Source of the DNA: Monosporascus cannonballus
Taxonomy: Eukaryota > Ascomycota > Sordariomycetes > Xylariales
NCBI GenBank assembly: GCA_004154925.1
Contig: QJNS01000065.1
Location: 257,614 to 321,613, forward strand
Direction: 5' to 3'
DNA length: 64,000 nt
Positions within the stretch are counted from its first letter, which is position 1. Each line of letters opens with the position of its first letter. This document shows, one piece after another, positions 10,900-20,397 of this stretch. The position numbers and the translations under genes are program-made. The notes beneath the pieces were generated by a model. That model did no database searches, was not told the DNA's origin, and saw nothing but the letters and a program-made list of their open reading frames with translations.

Positions 10900-11110
10900 T
10901 ACGTCGCAATTGCTTAGCAAATGCAGTTTAAAAAAATTTATTATTAACTATGTAACAACTGCGTAGCATATGCTTAGCAAATAATAACATTTAAAAAGTT
11001 ACTATTAACTATATAACAATTACGTAACATATGCTTAACAAATCCTTTTTTTATAAAAAATAATAAAAAAATTCTTTATTATCAACTATATAGCATTTGC
11101 TCAGCAAATG
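10900..11110. repeat. Degenerate AT-rich tandem repeat, unit about 61 bp
   Basis: A unit ending in a GCTTAGCAAAT-like motif recurs at about 10912, 10972, 11033 and 11099, with an ATTAACTATRTAACAA-like segment before it in the middle copies. Spacing is 60, 61 and 66 bp. Differences between copies are mostly G-to-A or C-to-T (GCGTAGCATATG versus ACGTAACATATG), consistent with RIP or deamination. It is an isolated AT-rich patch in otherwise GC-balanced DNA. Confidence 0.75.
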
Positions 11111-11768
11111 CTCTTACTAGACATTATAATTTTTCCGACGCTTGGGCCGTCTAATTTTAATAAAGATGTGGCTGAACCGCCATAGCACCCGCCCTGAAGT
11201 ACATACCTACTGTACGGCCTGTCGGGTACCTACTAGTAGGTGCCTAGAACAGCCCCACTTTGAACTTATAGTGAGTAGTAGCCTTATCTAGGTGGCCTGT
11301 GCACGCCTGTATTGGAAGGCTGTGGCACGCATTTCTGGCATTCGTGCCTTTATCAACTGGCGATGTCTCACCCTGAGGGCCTATCAGCCAGCATCTGCAA
11401 TACCTGACGTGCACTGCAGATGCTCCGAGCCCAATTGCATTGTTTCACTGGAGATGAGATGATTCGAGAGTGACAAATTCCGCCTTACCCGTCTGCATGC
11501 GGCCCTGGAAGACGGCGACGCCGTCGACTCCCACAAAACCTGTTTATCGCGGTGGTCTGGAAAAGGGGCTACGGAACGGAGGGTTCTAGGTTAACTAAAA
11601 TTAGACACCGATGTTTATGAAGTTGTGGAAATCTCAAGGTGGCCAATCGAAATTTATACATTATGATTCCCAAGGGTCACTATGATTCCCAAGGGTCAGC
11701 CGCATCTCATACGTCTACACTCATGGCCCTAAACTGCAAGCCCCTCTTCATGGCAGGCATATGCCGGA
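11111..11768. other. intergenic between two minus-strand genes
   Basis: 3' flank of the phytase gene. Apart from the 19-bp duplication at 11662-11698 nothing is recognised. Confidence 0.5.
11662..11698. repeat. Perfect 19-bp-period tandem duplication
   Basis: TATGATTCCCAAGGGTCA occurs twice, at 11662-11679 and 11681-11698, about 70 bp downstream of the phytase stop codon. Confidence 0.9.
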
Positions 11769-13392
11769 TCACTCAAAGCACAGGTCCCAATGTCCACCGC
11801 CCCTCGCAAAGCTGAGGCTCTCGACATAGCGGCTCAGCCTGCAGCGGCCGAGCTCGTCGGCGCCGCAGTTCTGCAGCGGGATGACGCGGTCGTTGACCAG
11901 GACCCGGACGAACTCCTCCCCCTCCTCCCCGGCATCCACCGTGCAGGTCATCTTCTCGACGTACATGCGGGCGGCGAAGGGGATGGTCCAGCTGGCCGAG
12001 TAGCCGGCCGTGTCCCGGGGCCCCGCCTTCTCCGTCTTGGACAGCGGCGCCGTCGCGTTGTACAGGCCCATGGCCGCGTAGATGCCAGCCATGTCGTTGT
12101 CGTGGCTGAAGTCGGCGTACAGGCTCCTGCCGAGCGGGAAGGTCTCCGGGTCGCCGTCGAGGGTCGCGTTGGTGCTTGTGCGGTCCTCGACGGGCTCGCC
12201 CGTCAGCCGGGCGATGAGCTCGTTGACGAAGCCCACGCCCCTCGTCGGCGCGAGCGGGCTCCCGTCCCCGAAGCCGTACCACTTGCCCAGCGACTCGTGG
12301 TAGTCGTAGCTGTGCCACTCGTCCGTCGTGAACAGGTGGCAGAAGGGGGAGAGTTTGCCCTTCTCGTTGGCGACCGTGTTGTAGGGGCAGAGCTCCATGA
12401 AGTGGATCGCGTCCTGGTCGGAGAGATTCGCGCCCGGTAGGTTCACGTTCAGCCTTTGCGTGATCGCCGGCGCGAAGACGTCCAGCCAGACGGCCTGCGC
12501 TTCTTTCCCTAGGTCCGGGCCTTTCTCGAAGGCGGTGCACAGCTGGTCGCTCAGCGTGTTGTTGTACTGCTTGCCTTCCGGTATCACCACGATGTCGTAG
12601 GGATAATCGTCCGGCGACTTGGGGTGCTTATCCTCTTTCCGGGACTGGTGAAACCCGTGTGCCCACTTCTCCGCCGAATCGACGACGCGCTTCTGGCCGG
12701 CAGAGCGGATGAACGGTGCGGCATCCCTGGCGAGATGTCCGTAGCGGTGATAGAAGTTGATGCCCGAGTTCACCATCTGCTGCTCTCCGAACGCCGTCAG
12801 CTGATCGGCGCCCAGCTTATACTCGTAATGCCTGATAAAGTCGTAGGGCTCGCCGTATTCCTTGACGCTCTCGTGTATCCGCTCGACGAGGGCGCCGTAG
12901 ATGACGGTCTTACCCAACGTGGGATCCCGCGCCCCGTGGCGGGAGAGCACCTGCGCGAAGGTGACCTCGCAGCCGTCGGGGACCGCGGCGGAGATCTCCG
13001 ACGGCACGGAGTAGAAGGGCGAGTACTGGCCCCAGGAGTGCGATATCTCCGTCTCGCACTGGAAGCCGGACTCCGCGCTGTCGCATGACGGCTTCACCAA
13101 TATCTTGTGTCTGGGGACGGTCTTAAATTAGCTCGTTATTAATTCAGGGGGCCGAATGCTAGTTGGGCTGCGGTGCACGCCATTACCTGAACTCGAACAC
13201 GAAGTACGCGATGGCGAGGATGATCATCGCGCCGAGGGTGGTCTTCACGGCCCTCTTGTGGCGGTCGGCCCAGACCTGGGATCGCCTCTGCACCTCATCG
13301 CGACTGACGTTCTCGGGCAGCGCCTCATACGCGTGCGACGGCCCGCCTTTCAGAAGCCCCTTCATCCGCTCTACGAAGTCAGCGAAGGCCAT
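11769..13392 (-). CDS. 3-phytase / histidine acid phosphatase, N-terminally membrane-anchored
   Basis: Exon 1 13392-13187 and exon 2 13110-11769, separated by a 76-nt intron (GTAATG donor, CCCCAG acceptor), give 515 residues. The N-terminus is cytoplasmic-looking ([17 protein letters not shown]...), followed by a transmembrane helix at about 51-67, so the enzyme looks like a type II anchored protein rather than a cleaved-signal secreted phytase. The catalytic domain starts at [10 protein letters not shown] (about 77-87), with [10 protein letters not shown], the histidine phosphatase motif RHGARDP at 126-132 (nucleophilic His) and the proton-donor motif SHDNDM at 404-409. Several Cys suit the disulfides of the PhyA fold, and NNTLS and NATL are possible N-glycosylation sites. 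The expected role is release of phosphate from phytate or other phosphomonoesters outside the cell or in the secretory lumen. The first exon could be mistaken for a separate small ORF, but the splice restores the frame exactly. Confidence 0.9.
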
Positions 13393-14217
13393 TATGAAGA
13401 GAAGAAAAGCATCGTTCTAGATTCATCGCACTGTGGATATCTAGGTAGGACGAGATCAATGCATCCCGTCGGTGAATGAACTACCTTTTTGGTAAGAATG
13501 TTATTGAATGGTTGTTCCGTGAGGTTGAAACCAAAGCCACGTGTGTGTGGGTGTTTCTATGGCTACGTTAGCGATCGGCGTGGGCCCTTCCCGAAGAGGC
13601 GGGGATTCAACGGTGGCGGTCAGGGCTGTGTTACAGTTGAATGATCAGTATCAAAGACTCCTGCTTGTACGTAATCTCTCAAGCGTGTTGTAGGACTTTA
13701 CACGAATGATTGAGATGCTATTTATATGAGAATCATCAAGAGAACCTTATGCGATCAAATGCACCGATATGCCTAGGAACTTGGCAAAGCAGATGCAATT
13801 ATAAAGTGAGATAACCGGTATCACAGCCATCAAGGTAGCTTGCTCTATTCAGCATAAACGCCAGGTCGTCATACCTCACGGCCTCCAATAAGCTCTGCCG
13901 TTGATTAAATCCCGTCCATTCTGCCTCTCTCTCTCCCAACACCCATGCTTTCGTCCCAGACAGCCCAAAGCAAACCAACATCACTTTCAGGGCAACGCTA
14001 GCCTTCCGCCTTATTCTATAGGTATCATACGTACGCCCATCATGCCCAGCTGCATTACCGCATCAGCACCCCGATGCTCAAAACTCCCCAGTCTATGAGT
14101 TCGTACCAGCCAACCAAATGCAAGCAACAGTGCCACACCAGTAGCAGAGAAAGTACAGCGGTAACCCGGCACCGAAGGGTATCATGATGCTATGTACAAG
14201 AGGTAAAAACAATAACA
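13393..14217. other. intergenic (phytase promoter side)
   Basis: Between two minus-strand genes; it should hold the phytase promoter and the 3' end of the next gene. A TACGTACG motif lies near 14028-14036. No further gene seen. Confidence 0.5.
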
Positions 14218-15718
14218 TTAGAATGCAACGCCGACGCTACGTCGCGGGGGACGAGAAATCTGTTCACGGCGTCCCAATACAGGAGTTATCGGCGTCTCGG
14301 CGATAATAGCCTTGATCGTCTTGTCGCTGCCCGGAGACCAGCTCGTTGGGACGGTCTTTTCTTCCATACCCCACTCCGACATGGGTGACACGGTGTCAAG
14401 GCTGGATCGCCGACTCGGACCTAGCTGCGCGACTTGGTAGGAGCCCTCAGCACCGGTGACCGGTTTTGGGAGGTTGGTGATGGAATCAAGACTGATATCC
14501 CGCTGGTGCTCTCCCCCTGGGAAGAGCCAAGTCGAGACTCGTGAGAAGGATTTCTTCTTGCGCAAGGGCGGTCGTAACCGAAGAGGTAGAGGCGGTGGGG
14601 GCACCCGGCTCTCTACTTTCCGCGAAGAATTCGCCTGATATGTAACACGCGTGGGCGTCTTGGATGGCGCAGCGCGCGGCCTATCAGTGCTGAGACGCTC
14701 ACTGAATGATGGCGCATCAGGAGGTAGAGCCGGTACGTCTGGCATTGGCTCCATTTCTAACGGCGTGTCAGATGCCATATAGAACGATTCGAGTCTCGAT
14801 GTACATACCTGGCTGTCCATGAGCTGTTGATGGCCTGCTACTGGCATAAATGCTCTGCCTCTCGATAACGTCGTCGATTTGATCCTGCAGCCGGTCCCTC
14901 TCCATCATTGCATTCGCAACTCTTTCGACGAGGTCTTCCATGATGATAGATGGTGTCTCGGGCGACGTATGCGCTCTCATCCTGGCTGGCTGAGGACGTT
15001 GTGGCGTGTCCACGTCTGAGCGTGGCGAGTCGAACACGGAGCCACCTGCGACTGGGCGCCGCGGAATATGAAACGACATAGAAGAATTACTACGTTGGTG
15101 TGAAATAGTGTAACTGTCGTCACTAGGGCTGGAATGAAAATACGCTCGTGGAGGTGGCGTGACAGGGGGGCTGGGGTTGTCAAAATGAGGTAGGATGGGT
15201 GAGAGTTGATTATCGTGAGCGAGTATGTCGAGCTCTAGAGGCCGAAACGAACTCGGTCGTGGCCTTGTCTGTGGCTCTTCTTCGGGGAAACGGAAGGATT
15301 CAGAATGCAAATGACGAAAATTGTAAGGACCGGATATCAGCGGCCGGCGCGATGATGATGAAGCACTAGGTAGAAGTCGGCTTCTCACTGAGAAACTGCT
15401 CCATCCTGACCCATGTCTTCTCTTCCTAGGAGCCCGCTCCTGTGTCGCCCCCCCCTGTGTCGCCCCCTCTCTCAGTGCCCTGGAAGGTCCCATCGATGGC
15501 GGTGGGACGAGCGATGGCTCATCCTGGATCACAACGAACGACTTCTCATTGCCTAGTTGTTGATAAGATAAAGTTGGAGGCGACGGGGAGGTCAAGCAAA
15601 ACTCACCATGATGCCGGGGCTTCTCAGTATTATTATTGGACAAAGGCATGCAGCACAAAGATTTAGCATAGGCCCATGACGCATAAGCTCCAGAAAGTAT
15701 GCCGCTGAACGCCGTCAT
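14218..15718 (-). CDS. Low-complexity protein with a CRIB-like motif
   Basis: Exon 1 15718-14809 and exon 2 14756-14218 flank a 52-nt intron with GTATGT donor, CTGAC branch site and TTAG acceptor; total 482 residues. It begins MTAFSGILSGAYASWAYAKS. Around 127-139 the sequence ISGPYNFRHLHS resembles the CRIB consensus IS-x-P-x-x-F-x-H that binds Cdc42/Rac-type GTPases. Then come proline- and serine-rich stretches and an amphipathic, probably coiled-coil helix (EDLVERVANAMMERDRLQDQ, about 268-287) just before the intron. Exon 2 has proline-rich (PPPPLPLRLRPPL) and basic (RKKKS) segments and ends in RRSVGVAF. This architecture is common in fungal polarity or signalling scaffolds. The CRIB reading is motif-level only; the conserved GxP downstream is not obvious. 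No enzymatic domain. Confidence 0.75.
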
Positions 15719-17304
15719 CTTGGTGCTGACTTCATGTCGAACCTACTGGAGAGGGGAAAGCAGCCAGCGGTTGATGGGAGAAGGGGAGTGGTCGAAGGCA
15801 TGGTCATGACGGCTTCTATAATACTTTTATGGAAGACACGACTGGAAATTACGTTCACACCTTACCTTAGATTTGCGCAGCTGGGTGGGCGCTGACTTTG
15901 AGCCTGAAGATTGGAATGCAAAGCGTTGATGGACTGAATGCAGCCACGCGGGCTCTGATAGGTCGGAGGCGATTTGTCGTAGGCCGCTCGGCGCTTACGA
16001 CCTGCGGCGTATGAGAGGATTCGAGTGGCTGGCGCTACACACCAGATTAACTAGGGATCCACACTCGTAAGATGAACGGTGCACTCCAGCGAGTCGATGT
16101 CTTAGATTTCCTTGGTTTGTGTTTCCTCTGAAAGGGCTTAGTAGCCCACCTTTGCGATATTTTGCAAGCACATCGCCACGAGTTCCCGAGAAGGGTGTCG
16201 CGTGTTCCGTAAAGGATTGGCCATAACCTGTGACAGCCGGATCCCTCTGTCATGAACTCCCCCTAGAAACGGATAATAGTATGTCTCGTCTCCCCCGAAA
16301 GAGTGTGTTTCAATGAGATAATGGACGTGATCAGCCGCGCGAGCAAATTCGTCTAAGCTGAAACGACGCATGTTTTTAAGCCGTAGTCTAGCACAAGACT
16401 GAATTCAGTAACGTGGTCGGCCAGAACGACCCGGAACAGAAATTCTGTAACGAAATATTGACCTCAAAAATAGGCCATAGGTGTCGAGGCCGCTCAGGAC
16501 TAGACGGGCACTGTCAAGGGATACGCTATGCTAGTAAGCTGGTGCGAGGCACGTGAACCTGGACGCAAGGGATTCCAAAAGCCTTTGGGAGTCACCATAT
16601 CTCGGCCTTGGATGGCTTCCATTTTGTTTGTCTGTTTGTTTAGTCGAGTATACCCAATATCACACGTCGTTTCTAAATATTACCCGCATCGGCGTCGGGT
16701 TAGTGAGGCAGTGGGCATATGCTTTTTGACGAATCTTGATCCAAAGAAAGAGGCAAAGCCCCAAGGCAGATTCGGCATGTCTCAGAAGTGACGTATCTCC
16801 AATGCTGCAACTTGTCGATCCGGAAGTGATCGCTGTGTGGCGTAAGGGGAAGCATGAGGGAAGACGCAAATATATTATTATTTTAAGCGAGATTATGTTG
16901 ATGTTTTCCAAGAGCTGTGCCGTGTAGGCTGCTCGTATGCCTCCCATGCATATAGATAGATATGGAAGCTGTCAACTCCTCCTTTTATTGTGATGGGCCC
17001 CCCATGAAGCGACGATCATGTGTTATCGATAAGGACTCGAGATAAGGAATTTCCCAAGGCGAATGGCACCTGGCGAACAGCTGCCTCGTTCTGTAGCTCT
17101 AAATCGATACAAAGTTTAGTTAATGACATGTGGTCACAGCTTGGATGGGCAAGGACAGGTTGTTCTCGAAACCCCAAAATTAGTCAAAGGGACAAACCGT
17201 CATATTTTTTTCCAGAGCTCTTGGACAACTTCAACCCTTTTACACCCACTTGAATTCGGGGGCATTCCTTTCAACCTCCATGCGCACGCATTAAAGTTTT
17301 CATC
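15719..17304. other. divergent intergenic region between the CRIB-like gene and SEC62
   Basis: Holds the promoters of the two divergently oriented genes. A TATGGAAGAC/ATAATAC stretch near 15815-15835 could be a core promoter for the minus gene. Sequence just before SEC62 (17200-17300) has a pyrimidine-rich tract (TTTTTTTCC) typical of fungal start regions. One small minus frame (16138-16371) is listed separately. Confidence 0.5.
16138..16371 (-). CDS. Small hypothetical frame, faintly hemerythrin-like
   Basis: A 77-codon minus frame, ATG at 16371. Residues 8-38 read EFARAADHVHYLIETH followed by GGDETYYYPFLGG, which resembles the H-x-x-x-E...EE-x-x-yFP pattern of a hemerythrin helix pair, but only one half of the four-helix bundle would be present and no spliced continuation was found. 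It could be a gene relic or chance. Confidence 0.18.
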   Translation of the reverse strand: MRRFSLDEFARAADHVHYLIETHSFGGDETYYYPFLGGVHDRGIRLSQVMANPLRNTRHPSRELVAMCLQNIAKVGY

Positions 17305-18679
17305 ATGCAGAACCCTAACAGAGGCCCAATGCCGATGCCAGTGCCTCCTCCGGGAGCGCAAATGCCGTCGCCCGAGCAGATCGCTGCCATGCAACAGCAG
17401 CTAGCAGCAGAAGCCCAGAAACATGGCATGTCCGTCCAAGAATTCGTCGAGCACATTAAGAGGCAGCGCTTCGAGCAGATGCAAAGGATGCAACAACAGC
17501 AACAGCAACAGCAGGGACAGGGCGGGCAAGGCGGGCAAGGCGGTCCCCAAGGACCCCGTCCTCAGCAGCGTCCTCCTGGTCCCATGCCCGGGCAACCTCA
17601 GCCGATTCAACCGGGCCCGCCCAATCCGGTCGCTATCGCGCTCGCGAACTTTCTGAAGAGTCAGAATCTGAAGCCCCGTACTAGCATCTTTAATGGAGAG
17701 CGCAAGGAGATGTTCAAAGGTTAGACTACCGGTCTGTTGTCCATGGCTTCGAGCTCACATACTGGCATATAGTCAAGCGAGCACTACGAGCACTCGAGTC
17801 GCCTGCCTATGCCAAAGCTCGCGCCAAGAACCCCGCGCTTCCCGAGATCAAGGACGGGGACCGCGCCAGTCTCGAGAACGCCTTCAAACTGCTGCCTATG
17901 TCCATGCTTGCGCTGCGAGTTAGCAAGATGGACCCTCATGCGGGCCACGACCATCCACCCAAGAAGACGAAGCGAGTCAAGGGCCTTTGGAACGTGAAGA
18001 TAGAGTGAGCCAATTCCAGCATCCCCCAGTGTTCTGTCTGCCTTGAGGACGGGTCTTTCGGCTTGGACAATAACTGACTTGGAAACCTATAGGCCGCAAC
18101 AAGAGGCGAAGGATGATATGTACTATATCTGGTTATACGAGGGTAGTCAGGTCATGCGCAAGGTGTATGGTGCTCTCGCGCTGGGCGTTGTCTTCCTAAT
18201 CGTTCTATACCCGTTATGGCCTCTGGTTCTACGACAAGGAGTTTACTACCTAAGTTGGGGCTTCCTCGGTCTTCTTGGTCTCTTCTTCCTCATGGCTATC
18301 TTCAGAGTCATTCTGTTCTGCGTCACGTACTTCGTCGTTCCGCCTGGCTTGTGGCTCTACCCCAACCTTTGGGAAGACGTTTCCTTCATGGACAGCTTCC
18401 GACCCGTTTGGGCTTGGCACGAGGTGTGTAATATGAAATCCCGGTTTACGTCAACCTAGTACACTGACCATTGGCTAGACCGAGAAGCCAAAGAAGAAGA
18501 AGAAGAAGGCCAAGCAAACTGCGACTAACGCTGAGGCAGCTGCTCACTTCGCAGCCTCTCAGGGCCACGTCGCACCTGCAACCGCGGTGACAACGGCCAC
18601 AGAAACTGAGATTCAGACGGCTTCCCAGCAACGATCATATGTTGCCCCGAAGGTCGAGGAGCTTGTAGATGACGAATGA
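17305..18679 (+). CDS. SEC62: Translocation protein Sec62
   Basis: Four exons, 17305-17719, 17773-18004, 18093-18423 and 18479-18679, with introns of 53, 88 and 55 nt (GTTAGA..ATAG, GTGAGC..ATAG, GTGTGT..CTAG), encode 392 residues. The N-terminus is Pro/Met-rich with a Gln/Gly-rich linker (about 65-110). The conserved cytosolic domain follows: ANFLKSQNLKPR, NGERKEMFKVKRALRAL, and KRVKGLWNVKIEPQQ up to residue 219. Then come MYYIWLYEGSQV and two transmembrane helices (about 242-262 and 266-298) joined by a short lumenal loop, and WLYPNLWEDVSFMDSFRP before a lysine-rich tail starting TEKPKKKKKKAK. Sec62 is an essential ER membrane subunit that works with the Sec61 channel and Sec63 in post-translational import of secretory precursors. 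All family landmarks are intact, so it is a functional housekeeping gene. Confidence 0.95.
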
Positions 18680-19102
18680 GAACATCAAGCATTGGAATGG
18701 CGTTTTGGAGTTTGCGGTAGCAATAGCAAAAGGAGCACTGTCCGCATTAGACTACTAATTCTCTTGGTAACAAGAGTCGCTGAAATCCAAGCGACCACCG
18801 TTCTCGTCTCTATAAATAGGTAGGCTTACGTGGCATGTCAAAATTTTTAATTTCAACTTGATCAATTCGACGGTATTTTCGGGATCTCGGTCCAACTATT
18901 TCTGTAAAATGCCAGCATACAATACTTTTGCGTGAGCTCCTAACTCATATCCGATGGTGGGACTTATCGAAGGGGTCACCGTTTCTCATTGCCATGTTCT
19001 CCCTCATATAAGAGTATTCTGCTGCAAACATCATCATTGAGGCCGACTCCGGTGCGTTCATTATGTCTACCTAGCTACCGTGAAATTCTCCCGGGATTCA
19101 TC
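18680..19102. other. convergent 3' intergenic region
   Basis: Lies between the 3' ends of SEC62 (plus) and the RNase T2 gene (minus), so it should carry both polyadenylation regions. An imperfect hairpin (CGCTGAAATCCAAGCG near 18778-18793) is present. No gene. Confidence 0.5.
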
Positions 19103-20397
19103 TCAGACCGCGGACCCCTCCGTCCGTTCGGGGTACCAGATGGCGCCCGGCGTCCTGGCGCAGCTGGACAGCCGCCCGCCGGTGGCGTTCGCGGAGACGG
19201 GCAGCGCCTGGGCGCTCCGCGGGCGGCCGGAGACGTGGAAGTAGTACCAGACCTCGGTCAAGATAGTGTAGCCGTCGTCAGCGCTGCCGCGCCCCGCCTC
19301 GGTGGTGTTGTACCGCGGGCCCGAGCAGCCGACGTACGGCAACTCGAGGAAGCCGGCGGCCAGCGCCCCCTGAATCTCCGACAGCGAGTACCGCGTCGCC
19401 GTATCGTTCGACGGCCGCACCCCGCCCGCAGCCAGCCACCCCCATGTCGGCAGCCGCCGGTAGTACGACACGGTCGTCGCGAAGTAGTCCACCGCGTCCT
19501 CGTGCGCGCGGTACCCCGGTCCGTAGCACTCCGTGTCGAAGGCGCTGAAGCACGTCGCGTGCTTCGAGTACTCGTGCGCCCAGAGCACGTGGCTCGGCTG
19601 GCTGAGCCCCGGCCAGTACCAGTGCCGGTTCGGCGGTGGTCAGTCGCGTGGCCCGGGGAAGCGGGGGAAACGGGAGGTGGGGAGCGAGGGAACCCCTACT
19701 TCTTCATGTATGCTAGCAGATCCCATCGGCCGAATGGCTCGATCAGCTTGTCGATTCCGGGTCCGTTATAGGGCTCGACGGGGGTTCCGTCAGGCGTCCC
19801 CGTCGTCGTATTCGGGTATGGTTCAGGATCGTATTGACGGCTATTTTGGCCTGTCAGTGCTCTGCTTCCCGGAGCATAAATTATGGTTTCCCCATACCTT
19901 AGGTCGCAATATTGGGTATACGAGCCTCGAGAGGAAGTTAGCGCTAAAGTGACTACTTCACAGAAAGGGCTATTCGGTCACCGACCATTGCAAAAGTCCG
20001 GCCACAGACCGTGGATGGTCCACGTATCTTTCGGAAGGACCTGGCCTTCGGACTCGAGGCCTGTGTATGTGTTCCAATATTGCGTCGCCAGCTACACCAC
20101 ATACCCTCAGCTACCGAAGGCGCAGCAGAAACTTCCACCACGAAGGCAACTAGCACTCACAACCAGGCCACCGAACGTCTCGACGCAGCACGTATCAACT
20201 GAGTCCGGCTGAGCTCCCTCGGAGCAGGACAGGACGGGGTTCGCTGTTTCTACGTCAGTCACTTACGCTGAGGGTTGCTCGCATCAAGTGGCTCACGGAC
20301 TGAGTTCACACGTATGGTTGTCGGCGCTCAAACCGGGATAGAGCCCCGCAAGGACCCCATTTGTCAAGAACGGCAAGGCGACACCGATACTCCGCAT
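19103..20397 (-). CDS. Secreted ribonuclease T2
   Basis: Minus-strand spliced gene. Exon 1 starts at ATG 20397 with a signal-like MRSIGVALPFLTNGVLAGLY and an NHTCELS segment. Later exons: about 20240-20161 (VLSCSEGAQPDSVDTCCVE), 20091-19986, 19925-19898, 19840-19700 and a last exon ending at 19103. The intron after 20161 is 69 nt, the next 60 nt, then 57 nt with a CACTGAC branch site. The first catalytic box TIHGLWPDFC straddles the third and fourth exons; the second box LWAHEYSKHATC is near 19587-19552; paired cysteines and PYVGCSGPRYN follow. The family cleaves single-stranded RNA through these two histidines. The exon 1 donor is ambiguous, since no simple GT-AG choice keeps the frame with the obvious CCGTGAGC donor. 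The last intron (from 19699) is also odd: homology suggests the exon resumes at YWPGLSQPS (19619) but no AG precedes it; the first canonical AG ends at 19602 and drops those residues. Otherwise intact. Confidence 0.82.

Noticed and set aside
11790..12440. 216-codon plus frame
   Set aside because: Shadow of the phytase exon.
18989..19771. 260-codon plus-strand frame
   Set aside because: It is the antisense shadow of the RNase T2 exons, whose catalytic boxes are on the minus strand.
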